DNA from: Candidatus Margulisiibacteriota bacterium
GTDB lineage: Bacteria > Margulisbacteria > Termititenacia > Termititenacales > Termititenacaceae
DNA length: 11,917 nucleotides
NCBI GenBank assembly: GCA_031267055.1
Contig: JAIRZV010000142.1
Span: forward strand, 1 to 11,917
Direction of reading: 5' to 3'
Shown here: piece by piece, positions 1-5,587 of the stretch
Layout of the letters: the number at the start of each line of letters is the position of its first letter
Position numbering within the stretch: the stretch's first letter is position 1
The notes under the pieces: model-generated
The model's database searches: none
The model's input: only the letters and a program-made list of their open reading frames with translations
Told to the model about the DNA's origin: nothing
Program-made: the position numbers and the translations under genes

Positions 1-10
1 GCTTGTGGCT

Positions 11-52
11 CTCGCTTAACTTCGCCAGCAACGCTGGCTTGTTAAGCTCGAG
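11..52 (-). other. Stem-loop abutting the 3' end of tRNA-Val(CAC)
   Basis: An imperfect inverted repeat. The inner arms GCCAGC/GCTGGC (24-29 and 33-38) enclose a 3-base loop, and the outer arms GCTTAAC/GTTAAGC (14-20 and 41-47) extend it, with a further CTC/GAG pairing at the base (11-13 and 50-52). It begins immediately after the tRNA discriminator base, where a CCA would sit, and the sequence there is not CCA. No run of T follows on the minus strand within the window, so it is not a classical intrinsic terminator. It could be a processing or transcript-end hairpin, or the edge of a repeat. Confidence 0.4.
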
Positions 53-126
53 TGGGCATACGAGGATTCGAACCTCGGACCTCTCGCATGTGAAGCGAGC
101 GCTCTAACCAGCTGAGCTATATGCCC
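53..126 (-). tRNA. tRNA-Val (anticodon CAC)
   Basis: A complete 74-base cloverleaf on the minus strand. The acceptor pairs GGGCATA with TATGCCC and is followed by discriminator A; the D-stem is GCTC/GAGC, the anticodon stem CTCGC/GCGAG, and the T-stem CGAGG/CCTCG with TTCGAAT loop. The anticodon loop TTCACAT gives CAC, reading the GUG valine codon. CCA is not encoded, so it must be added by nucleotidyltransferase. It lies 16 bases after the stop codon of the small membrane-protein gene and in the same orientation, so it is probably the last member of the transcript that begins with tRNA-Val(GAC). Confidence 0.95.
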
Positions 127-142
127 GTTAATGCTCTAGTAA

Positions 143-334
143 TTATTGGGCAATTCTCATTTGCTCAAGCAAAACACTGCGGCGCGCTGACTCCACCGAC
201 GAAATCGCCGTTTGCGCCAGTAGAAGCAAAGCCAGAGCACAGCAGACGAGGAAAATACCCAAGCCGACCGGCGAAGCCCAGCCATGCCATTTAAAAATTT
301 CTGCGTTTTCTTTTTCTTTTGCATTTTTAGCCAT
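143..334 (-). CDS. Small single-pass membrane protein between two tRNA genes
   Basis: A 63-residue protein I do not recognise. The first 15 residues are charged and lysine-rich (cytoplasmic by the positive-inside rule), then comes a WHGWASPVGLG motif (16-26) running into one hydrophobic helix at about 22-44 with two Cys (31-32). A short tail with two adjacent Arg follows. Coding is supported by a near-perfect Shine-Dalgarno AAGGAGGTG at 340-348 correctly spaced from the ATG at 334, and by the clear membrane segment. The ribosome binding site starts only about five bases beyond the CCA of the upstream tRNA-Val(GAC), so the mRNA leader is effectively a tRNA. Expression therefore probably depends on tRNA promoter strength and on RNase cleavage. 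The function is unknown. Confidence 0.8.
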   Translation of the reverse strand: MAKNAKEKENAEIFKWHGWASPVGLGIFLVCCALALLLLAQTAISSVESARRSVLLEQMRIAQ

Positions 335-353
335 GAAACACCTCCTTCTAAAA

Positions 354-430
354 TGGTACGCGTATGTGGACTCGAACCACAGACCTCTTGCATGTCAAGC
401 AAGCACTCTAACCACCTGAGCTATACGCGC
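354..430 (-). tRNA. tRNA-Val (anticodon GAC), CCA encoded
   Basis: A 74-base cloverleaf (357-430) followed by CCA (354-356). The acceptor pairs GCGCGTA with TACGCGT, leaving a G1-U72 wobble at the top of the stem, and the discriminator is A. The D-stem is GCTC/GAGT, the anticodon stem CTTGC/GCAAG, and the T-stem TGTGG/CCACA with TTCGAGT loop. The anticodon loop TTGACAT gives GAC, reading GUC/GUU valine codons. Much of the sequence is shared with the neighbouring tRNA-Val(CAC), which fits an old tandem duplication with a protein gene between the copies. It is the promoter-proximal member of the unit. Confidence 0.95.
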
Positions 431-443
431 CTGTGAGAAAAGC

Positions 444-472
444 ATTTTAAAGGAAAAATCGCATAATGACAA
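444..472 (-). promoter_or_regulatory. Promoter of the tRNA-Val / small-protein unit
   Basis: On the minus strand, TTGTCA (467-472) and TAAAAT (444-449) are separated by exactly 17 bases. Each hexamer matches the housekeeping sigma consensus at five of six positions. The -10 ends 13 bases before the first base of tRNA-Val(GAC), leaving room for a short 5' leader removed by RNase P. Confidence 0.75.
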
Positions 473-499
473 ATTTTTTCGGAATTACTTCTTTATAGA

Positions 500-529
500 T
501 TGTCTTTTCCGTGTCGCTTGTGTTAGAAT
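500..529 (+). promoter_or_regulatory. Extended -10 promoter of the SPOR-maf-mreB cluster
   Basis: TTGTCT (500-505) and TAGAAT (524-529) are 18 bases apart, with a TGn extended -10 element at 521-523. The predicted start of transcription near 536 gives a leader of about 20 bases before the TTG at 557. It is divergent from the tRNA promoter, with 28 bases between the two -35 hexamers. Confidence 0.6.
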
Positions 530-556
530 GAACTTAATCTTAGCTGGGGGTTTAAA

Positions 557-1546
557 TTGCTCGACGAGTATACCGACGAGTTCGGTACTAATCTTGAGAG
601 TCAAATTCCTGAATTCAACGGACAGACGCCAGGTTATCCCGCGCCGGATTATCAGTCTAAGCCTTATGCTCCGCCCGCACAACCACCGCCCCCGCCGCAG
701 CCAGTCTATCAGCAGCCCGTGCCGCCGATACAGGTACAACCGGCGCCGGTTTATGTGCAAACTCCGCCGCCTCCCGCGCAACCAACGCCAGTTCCTCAAC
801 CGCCACCGATAAGTCAAAATCAATTCTTTTATCCGCCGCAGCAACCAGTCTATCAGCAGCCTGTCCAGCCGACGCCGCCCTTACCGAACGCGCCAGCCGC
901 CCGCATCAATTCTGTGTTTGATGAAGAGAGCCGTGAATTGAACGACATCATGAAAGCCGAACAAAACGCCGGCTGTTTGAAAAATCTATTATTTGTCGTG
1001 ATCTGCGCAGTGGTCGTGCTCGGCAGTTTTTGGCTGAGTTATTTGGTCGGCGCGCAATTTTTATTGCCCAATAAACAAAACCCGTCTTTCTCCGTGACCA
1101 AAGGCCTCAATAAACTCAAGCGGCTCAAAAACAATTTGATGAGCAGTCAGGATATTGTCAAAGACGAAAAAGCGTTCACGTCTTACACCAAGCCGCCGGC
1201 GCCGCAGAATATTGTGCCGCCGGAAGTTCAATACACGCCGGTCGCGCCGCCCAAACCTGTCGCACCGCCGCCGAAACCCGCTCCCAAGCCTGCGGCCAAA
1301 CCACCGCAACCAGCCGACGCGCCGAGCGGCACCATGTACCGCGTAGTCGTCGGCAGTTTTGACACCAAGCAGGAAGCGCAGGATGTGGCCGAGAATATTC
1401 GCGCGGATGGTTTTCCGGTGTACATGTACAGCGCGGACGGCAAGTATCGCCTGCAGATCGGCGCGTTCAAATCCAAAGCGCTGGCCACCTCGCTGATGAC
1501 CAAAGCTACCGAGTATGGTTACAACGCTTTCATTTCCATAAAATAA
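557..1546 (+). CDS. Proline-rich membrane protein with C-terminal SPOR domain (FtsN-like topology)
   Basis: A 329-residue single-pass inner-membrane protein. Residues 24-112 are a cytoplasmic Pro/Gln-rich region. Residues about 142-165 (starting LLFVVICAVVV) form the membrane helix. Residues 211-257 are a second Pro/Lys/Ala-rich linker on the periplasmic side, and 259-329 are a SPOR domain with the typical YRVVVGSF opening and YRLQIGAF second repeat. SPOR domains bind glycan strands stripped of peptide stems at division septa, so a role in cell division or septal wall remodelling is inferred. The start is TTG, the only usual start after the in-frame stop at 524-526; its ribosome site is only a weak GGGGG tract. 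A 17-base direct repeat (701-717, 845-861) encodes two PVYQQPV copies. The gene heads the cluster and ends directly against maf. Confidence 0.88.
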   Translation: MLDEYTDEFGTNLESQIPEFNGQTPGYPAPDYQSKPYAPPAQPPPPPQPVYQQPVPPIQVQPAPVYVQTPPPPAQPTPVPQPPPISQNQFFYPPQQPVYQQPVQPTPPLPNAPAARINSVFDEESRELNDIMKAEQNAGCLKNLLFVVICAVVVLGSFWLSYLVGAQFLLPNKQNPSFSVTKGLNKLKRLKNNLMSSQDIVKDEKAFTSYTKPPAPQNIVPPEVQYTPVAPPKPVAPPPKPAPKPAAKPPQPADAPSGTMYRVVVGSFDTKQEAQDVAENIRADGFPVYMYSADGKYRLQIGAFKSKALATSLMTKATEYGYNAFISIK

Positions 1547-2128
1547 GTGGACCTAGCCGTTCTACGCCGCAAACAAATCGTGCTGGCTTCCGGCTCGCCG
1601 CGCCGGAAAGTTTTGCTAAAAAGTTTGGGTCTGCGTTTTAAAATCTGCGTGCCGAAAATCCGCGAGCAATTTAGCGAAAAATTCCGCAAAAAAGAACTGG
1701 TAAAAACCGCGCTGGCCAAAGTTGACGCCGTGCCTTTTGCGCCGGAGCAAATAATCATCGCCTGCGATACTATTGTCGTCTGCCGCCGCAAAGTTTTAGG
1801 CAAACCGCGCGATCCCCGGCAAGCCCGCGTCTTTTTGCAAATGTTGTCCGGCCGCAAGCATATTGTATATAGTTGTCTGGCACTCAAATATCAAAAACGC
1901 GGCAAAATATTCCGCAAAACTCGCGTGGTCGCCACGAACGTTTATTTCCGCAAAATTTCCGCCGCCGAGATCGCCGCCTACATTAAAACGCCGACGCCGT
2001 ATGACAAAGCCGGCGGCTATGGCATTCAGGAAACGCAGGGGCTGTTTGTGCAAAAAATCAGGGGTTGCTATTATAATGTAGTGGGCTTGCCCGTAACTGA
2101 TTTGATTGATATGCTAGGGCAAATTTAG
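1547..2128 (+). CDS. maf: Maf-family nucleoside triphosphate pyrophosphatase
   Basis: A 193-residue protein, the usual Maf length. Maf enzymes hydrolyse nucleoside triphosphates, including modified or non-canonical ones, to the monophosphate and pyrophosphate, and influence septum formation when overproduced. Visible family motifs are the N-terminal LASGSPRR (13-20), ACDTIVV with the catalytic-type Asp74 (72-78), GKP (85-87), KAGGYGIQ (154-161) and NVVGLP (177-182). The GTG start follows the TAA of the SPOR gene with no spacer, and there is no clear ribosome binding site, so translation is probably reinitiation by ribosomes ending the upstream gene. The protein is unusually rich in Lys/Arg between 35 and 60. 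Substrate choice cannot be told from sequence. maf next to mreB is also a known linkage in proteobacteria. Confidence 0.93.
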   Translation: MDLAVLRRKQIVLASGSPRRKVLLKSLGLRFKICVPKIREQFSEKFRKKELVKTALAKVDAVPFAPEQIIIACDTIVVCRRKVLGKPRDPRQARVFLQMLSGRKHIVYSCLALKYQKRGKIFRKTRVVATNVYFRKISAAEIAAYIKTPTPYDKAGGYGIQETQGLFVQKIRGCYYNVVGLPVTDLIDMLGQI

Positions 2129-2147
2129 GCTGTAAAAGGAGTTAAAA

Positions 2148-3191
2148 ATGTCTTTTTTGGATAAATTTTTCGGCAAATATTCGCGCGACTTGGGTATCGA
2201 TCTGGGCACGGCCAATACGGTGGTTTTTGCGCGCGGCGAAGGCATAGTCCTGCGCGAGCCGTCGGTCGTGGCGCTGGATAAATCGTCCAACAAAGTGCTG
2301 GCGCTCGGCAATGAAGCCAAAAGAATGCTCGGCCGCACACCCGGCAATATCGTGGCTATCCGTCCGATGCGCGACGGCGTGATCGCGGATTTTGAAGTGA
2401 CCGAAGTGATGTTGCGGCATTTCATTAAAAAAATCCTGAACAACAAAGCATTTATGCAGTTCCGGCCGCGCATTGTGGTTGGCGTGCCGTCGGGCATCAC
2501 CGGTGTGGAGAGGCGCGCGGTGCTGGACGCGGCGATGAACGCGGGCGCGCGTGAGGCGTATCTTATCGAAGAGCCAATGGCCGCGGCTATCGGCGCCAAT
2601 CTGCCGATCTCCGAGCCTTTTGGCAGTATGATCGTCGATATTGGCGGTGGCACCACCGAAGTGGCGGTGATCGCGCTGGGCGGCATAGTTATCGCCAAGT
2701 CTATTCGCGTGGCTGGTGACGAACTGGACGAAGCTATCGTCAATCAATGCCGCAAAAATTACAATCTACTGATCGGCGAACGTTCGGCCGAGGAGATCAA
2801 AATTGCCATGGGTTCGGTTTATCCCACCACCGAAAACGAAAGCACTATGGAAGTGCGCGGACGCGATCTGGTGACCGGTCTACCGCGGACTTTTACGATC
2901 AGTACCGCTGAAGTGCGCGACGCGCTGATCGAGCCGGTCAATACAGTGGTCGACGCGATACGCATGACACTGGAAAAAACTCCGCCGGAACTCGCGGCGG
3001 ATATTATGGATCGCGGCGTAGTGCTGGCTGGCGGTGGCGGTTTGTTGCGCGGTCTGGACAGATACATCGCGCAGGAAACAGAACTGTCCGTGTACGTCGT
3101 CGATGATCCGCTGTCTTCGGTGGCTTACGGCACCGGCAAAGTCTTGGAAGAAATCGACCTGCTCAAAAAAGTCTTAGTTTCCAACGACTAA
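2148..3191 (+). CDS. mreB: Rod-shape-determining actin homologue MreB
   Basis: A full-length 347-residue MreB. It polymerises on ATP under the inner membrane and positions the elongasome that builds lateral cell wall. The actin-fold signatures occur in order: phosphate-1 loop GIDLGTANT (16-24), connect-1 EEPMAAAIGA (141-150), phosphate-2 VDIGGGTTEV (163-172), adenosine loop VVLAGGGGLLRG (291-302), and the connect-2 region YGTGKVLEE (327-335). The N-terminus MSFLDKFFGK looks like the amphipathic membrane-binding helix of MreB. An AAAGGAG ribosome site sits at 2135-2141, six bases before the ATG. It follows maf by 19 bases and is followed by rnhB, not by mreC/mreD, so the other morphogenesis genes must lie elsewhere or be absent. 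The cell is presumably rod-shaped or curved. Confidence 0.97.
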   Translation: MSFLDKFFGKYSRDLGIDLGTANTVVFARGEGIVLREPSVVALDKSSNKVLALGNEAKRMLGRTPGNIVAIRPMRDGVIADFEVTEVMLRHFIKKILNNKAFMQFRPRIVVGVPSGITGVERRAVLDAAMNAGAREAYLIEEPMAAAIGANLPISEPFGSMIVDIGGGTTEVAVIALGGIVIAKSIRVAGDELDEAIVNQCRKNYNLLIGERSAEEIKIAMGSVYPTTENESTMEVRGRDLVTGLPRTFTISTAEVRDALIEPVNTVVDAIRMTLEKTPPELAADIMDRGVVLAGGGGLLRGLDRYIAQETELSVYVVDDPLSSVAYGTGKVLEEIDLLKKVLVSND

Positions 3192-3205
3192 CGCTGTTTT
3201 TGCTT

Positions 3206-3808
3206 ATGCCGGCCAACATGGTGTTTACGTTGACTGCCGGCATAGATGAAGCCGGACGTGGGCCTTTGGCCGGGCCGGTGGCGGCCGCCGCTGTGCTCAT
3301 ACCAGCCGGACAGGGTATACCGTATCTCATAAAAGATTCCAAAAAATTATCCGAAAAACAACGCGAGGAAATGTACGCGTTCATTACCGCGCATTATCTG
3401 TACGGCGTCGGGCAGGCGGACAATATAGAGATAGACCGCCTGAATATTTTGCAGGCAACATTTTTGGCGATGCGCCGCGCGGTCGCCGCTTTACAGGAAA
3501 AAACCGCGGTGGAAATGTGTTTGGTCGACGGGAACAAAATAATTCCGAATTTGAGAATTGCGCAAAAAGCGATCGTCAAAGGCGATGCCAAGATCAAAGA
3601 AATTTCCGCCGCGTCTATTGTGGCCAAAGTCACGCGCGACCGGATCATGCGGGAATTGCATGTTCAATATCCGCAATATAATTTTGCGGAGAACAAAGGC
3701 TACTGCACGGATTGGCATGTCTCCGCCTTGCGTCAATACGGCCGTTCACCGGCGCACCGCAAGTCGTTTACTTATCCGGGGGAATTTGAGCAGCGAGAAT
3801 TATTTTGA
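3206..3808 (+). CDS. rnhB: Ribonuclease HII
   Basis: It cuts the RNA strand of RNA/DNA hybrids and starts removal of single ribonucleotides misincorporated in DNA. Counting from ATG 3206 (200 residues), the sequence has the motif GIDEAGRGPLAGP with catalytic Asp14-Glu15, VDGNKIIP with Asp108, KGDAKIKEISAASIVAK with Asp127, then TRDR. These match the acidic active site of type 2 RNase H, and the length is typical. The start is uncertain: TTG at 3200, ATG at 3206 and ATG at 3218 are all in frame and none has a convincing ribosome site. ATG 3218 would place the active-site motif closest to the N-terminus, as in many homologues. The gene begins about 14 bases after mreB and is probably translated by coupling. 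Confidence 0.95.
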   Translation: MPANMVFTLTAGIDEAGRGPLAGPVAAAAVLIPAGQGIPYLIKDSKKLSEKQREEMYAFITAHYLYGVGQADNIEIDRLNILQATFLAMRRAVAALQEKTAVEMCLVDGNKIIPNLRIAQKAIVKGDAKIKEISAASIVAKVTRDRIMRELHVQYPQYNFAENKGYCTDWHVSALRQYGRSPAHRKSFTYPGEFEQRELF

Positions 3809-3825
3809 GTCTGCACAAAGATAAC

Positions 3826-3855
3826 TTGACAAAACAAAATAACCTTTAGTATACT
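3826..3855 (+). promoter_or_regulatory. Strong housekeeping promoter of the exported-protein operon
   Basis: A perfect -35 TTGACA (3826-3831) and -10 TATACT (3850-3855) with an 18-base spacer. Transcription should start near 3862, giving a leader of about 47 bases before the ATG at 3909. It lies just after the rnhB stop codon and marks the start of a new transcription unit. Confidence 0.85.
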
Positions 3856-3908
3856 TCCTACCTCTTTATTTAGTAGCGAACCGCTGATTTTAATATTAAA
3901 GGAGTATT

Positions 3909-4484
3909 ATGCCAAAATTGAAAATAATCTCTCTCGTTTTAACTATATCCGCTTTTTTATCCGCAGCTCCTCAGACTAATAATTTGATTATTACCCAATC
4001 GTATAAACGTTACTCTGGTCAGAGTTCAGCCGGTAGCGAGGAATCCGCTTTTGCGTCGCACACGTTTGCGTTAAATGGCGAATACGATTTTCACATCACG
4101 GACGGCTGGAAAATCTTGACAGGAGTAGGCATAGACATTGGTAAAACATACGCATTTTTGGCCGAAGTTGGCGTGAAAAAATACCTGAACGATAATGTTT
4201 ATCTTGGCGGGGCGTGTGTTATTCCGCTAGGCGTGGGAGAGGAAAACATACACAGTTCCGGTTTTTGGGCTTCCAGAGAAAAACACACAATAATTGGTTA
4301 TAAGCCTACGCTGTCCTTGTTTGCCGGAGCAGAGCTTGGTGACGATTGGGTAGCCGAAGTGCGATTCCAGAAAACAACCTACGAAGTACGTCGCGAAATA
4401 TTGGAAAGCGGTTCTAAGAAGTTGTCCGATACCGAAATGGATTCAGCTAATGAATTAGGTTTTGCGCTGGGTTTAATATTTTAA
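3909..4484 (+). CDS. Exported protein, probable small outer-membrane beta-barrel
   Basis: A 191-residue protein with a signal peptide: basic start, hydrophobic core LVLTISAFLSA (9-19), and a likely signal peptidase I site after the Ala pair near 19-20. The mature part has repeated alternating strands, for example HTFALNGEYDF, LTGVGIDIG, VYLGGACVIPL, PTLSLFAGAEL and a closing LGFALGLIF that ends in Phe. A terminal aromatic residue on an amphipathic strand is the usual BAM-recognition signal, so insertion as a small (perhaps eight-strand) outer-membrane barrel is inferred. I recognise no specific family. The ribosome site AAAGGAG is at 3898-3904. It is first in an operon with two TRL-like genes, 17 bases before the next start, which suggests all three work at the cell surface or in the periplasm. 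Confidence 0.8.
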   Translation: MPKLKIISLVLTISAFLSAAPQTNNLIITQSYKRYSGQSSAGSEESAFASHTFALNGEYDFHITDGWKILTGVGIDIGKTYAFLAEVGVKKYLNDNVYLGGACVIPLGVGEENIHSSGFWASREKHTIIGYKPTLSLFAGAELGDDWVAEVRFQKTTYEVRREILESGSKKLSDTEMDSANELGFALGLIF

Positions 4485-4501
4485 GTAATTAAGGAGTTTT
4501 T

Positions 4502-4798
4502 ATGCTGAAAAAAACAATGGTTATGATAATGCTGCTGGCGGGGATTTCCTGTGCGGCAATGGTTGTTAACACTACACTGCCGCTGGACGTGGAGAAAAAG
4601 GTCGCCAGTGGAGAGTTGAAAAAAGGTGAAAGTTACGCCGGTGTATATTTGTGGCTGATCAGTTACGGCGATGCCAGCATCAAGGCCGCGGCCGAGAATG
4701 GCGGCATCACCAATATTTTGTATGTCGACCAAAGAGAAGCAGCATTCAGCTTCTTCGGCACAGTCTATAAGCGCACAACTGTCATTTATGGTTATTAA
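4502..4798 (+). CDS. TRL-like family exported protein (first of two)
   Basis: A 98-residue protein with an N-terminal signal sequence (1-19, core MIMLLAGISCAA). The C-terminal half carries the TRL-like family pattern: YGDASIKAAAENGGI at about 55-69, then a YVDQ turn and TVYKRTTVIYGY at the C-terminus. This motif recurs in small secreted proteins or lipoproteins of the TRL family, whose biochemical role is not known to me. A Cys at 17 could suggest lipidation, but the preceding GIS is a poor lipobox, so a soluble periplasmic or signal-peptidase-I product is as likely. The ribosome site AAGGAG at 4491-4496 is well placed. It is the second gene of the operon and a divergent paralogue of its downstream neighbour. 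Confidence 0.85.
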   Translation: MLKKTMVMIMLLAGISCAAMVVNTTLPLDVEKKVASGELKKGESYAGVYLWLISYGDASIKAAAENGGITNILYVDQREAAFSFFGTVYKRTTVIYGY

Positions 4799-4826
4799 AT
4801 ATTAGTTTTACGGAGGAGGTGAAATA

Positions 4827-5129
4827 ATGAAAAAATCTTTTTTAATAATGGCGTTAGCTTTGACGTTGCTGGTCAGCCAGTCTTTTGCCGGACTGTTGTT
4901 TTCCAATGTGACCACTCCGCTTATCGCCACTGGCTCAACCGCAGTGCCGGATAAAACAGGTATAGCTTCCAGCTACACCATACTTGGTCTGCTGACTATC
5001 GGTGACGCCGGCGTGAAAGCCGCGGCGGAAAACGGCGAGATCAAAGAAGTGGTGTATGTGGATTCCAACCTCGTGTCGCTGCCGTTTTTTGTGCTGACCA
5101 TTCAAACAACGCAAGTTTCAGGCAAGTAA
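4827..5129 (+). CDS. TRL-like family exported protein (second of two)
   Basis: A 100-residue protein with a signal peptide (MKKSFLIMALALTLLVSQSFA, predicted cleavage after residue 21) and no lipobox, so it should be released to the periplasm or beyond. The family core is IGDAGVKAAAENGEIKEVVYVD (about 57-78), aligning with YGDASIKAAAENGGITNILYVD in the gene before it. Outside this core the two differ strongly: residues 22-50 here are GLLFSNVTTPL followed by a Ser/Thr-rich stretch. The ribosome site GGAGGAGGTGA (4812-4822) is the strongest in the window, suggesting high translation. It is the last gene of the operon, with the terminator 21 bases after its stop. The function is unknown. Confidence 0.85.
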   Translation: MKKSFLIMALALTLLVSQSFAGLLFSNVTTPLIATGSTAVPDKTGIASSYTILGLLTIGDAGVKAAAENGEIKEVVYVDSNLVSLPFFVLTIQTTQVSGK

Positions 5130-5150
5130 AATTGTCTATTTGTTGTTGTA

Positions 5151-5186
5151 AAAGGACAGGCTTAAAAACCTGTCCTTTTTTATTTG
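5151..5186 (+). terminator. Intrinsic terminator of the exported-protein operon
   Basis: Perfect 10-base arms AAAGGACAGG (5151-5160) and CCTGTCCTTT (5169-5178) around an 8-base loop, followed by a T-rich tail at 5179-5185 (TTTATTT). It follows the second TRL-like gene by 21 bases. Confidence 0.93.
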
Positions 5187-5264
5187 CATATTTGCTCTTC
5201 AAGTACAATCCCCCTTTGTCGAAATTCAATCCCTCCGGCGCTAGGCGCGCACACTCGAACTTCA

Positions 5265-5307
5265 CAAGCGCGGCGCCGTGAAGTGAGAGCAACAAGCGCA
5301 GCGCCGT
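5265..5307. repeat. Direct repeat pair CAAGCGC(G/A)GCGCCGT
   Basis: Two 15-base copies (5265-5279 and 5293-5307) differ at one base and are 28 bases apart. The first overlaps a CTTCAC/GTGAAG inverted repeat (5260-5265 and 5278-5283) around GGCGCC. It is part of the intergenic mosaic. Confidence 0.7.
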
Positions 5308-5309
5308 TA

Positions 5310-5366
5310 CCTCCCTTTAATAAGGGAGGCGCAGGATAACGCAACTGTGTCCCCCTTATCAAAGGG
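5310..5366. repeat. Two CCTCCCTT-type palindromes
   Basis: CCTCCCTT (5310-5317) and AAGGGAGG (5322-5329) form a perfect 8-base inverted repeat with TAAT loop. CCCTT (5353-5357) and AAGGG (5362-5366) form a shorter one. Both resemble the CTCCCCTT/AAGGGGAG palindrome further on and in the copy beside clpC, so they are probably degenerate members of one family. Confidence 0.65.
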
Positions 5367-5370
5367 ATGT

Positions 5371-5470
5371 GACGTGAAACACCCCACTGCTAAAAATTTG
5401 CTTACAAGCAAATTTTTATTCGCCTCCCCTTAGTAAGGGGAGACTCCGCGCAGCGGTGGTGGGGTGCGTC
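5371..5470. repeat. MITE-like composite palindromic element, about 100 bases
   Basis: The ends are inverted: GACG followed by CACCCCAC (5380-5387) on the left, and GTGGGGTG (5459-5466) followed by CGTC on the right. Inside are two perfect hairpins. One is 13-base arms TAAAAATTTGCTT (5391-5403) and AAGCAAATTTTTA (5406-5418). The other is CTCCCCTT (5424-5431) and AAGGGGAG (5435-5442) with AGT loop. The right half (5423-5466) recurs at 6540-6585. There is no coding capacity. It resembles the small palindromic intergenic repeats that spread through many bacterial genomes; whether it is mobilised by a transposase elsewhere is not shown here. Confidence 0.7.
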
Positions 5471-5528
5471 AGATCGTCAGAAATTACTTTCAAAAAAGTT
5501 TTCATTACTCTATTTTGTAACAATTTCC

Positions 5529-5547
5529 GTGAAACATTTTGTTTCAC
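5529..5547. promoter_or_regulatory. Perfect palindrome upstream of lipoprotein promoter
   Basis: GTGAAAC (5529-5535) and GTTTCAC (5541-5547) are perfect 7-base arms with a 5-base AT spacer, about 40 bases upstream of the -35. The symmetry and position suit a binding site for a dimeric regulator. A T6 run at 5556-5561 follows at some distance, so a weak terminator-like hairpin is the alternative. Confidence 0.4.
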
Positions 5548-5587
5548 AGGCCTGCTTTTTTCGCGTAGGTAGGCTATAAATTCCCTA

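Noticed and set aside
485..844. Arg/Leu-rich minus-strand reading frame of 119 codons
   Set aside because: It is the complement of the Pro-rich codons (CCG/CGG) of the SPOR gene and has low-complexity composition; a shadow.
2114..2747. Long minus-strand frames opposite mreB
   Set aside because: They lie fully antisense to an unmistakable mreB, have no ribosome site and show no recognisable protein features.
4550..4555. Lipobox in the first TRL-like protein (GISC)
   Set aside because: Gly at -3 and Ile at -2 fit the lipobox poorly; signal peptidase I cleavage is equally likely, so lipidation is not claimed.
5041..5362. Minus-strand frames of 60-84 codons in the repeat region
   Set aside because: They run through the terminator and the palindromic repeats, with no ribosome site or plausible protein sequence.
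5208..5470. CRISPR array
   Set aside because: Repeats are palindromic and irregularly spaced, with no constant repeat-spacer period and no cas genes nearby.
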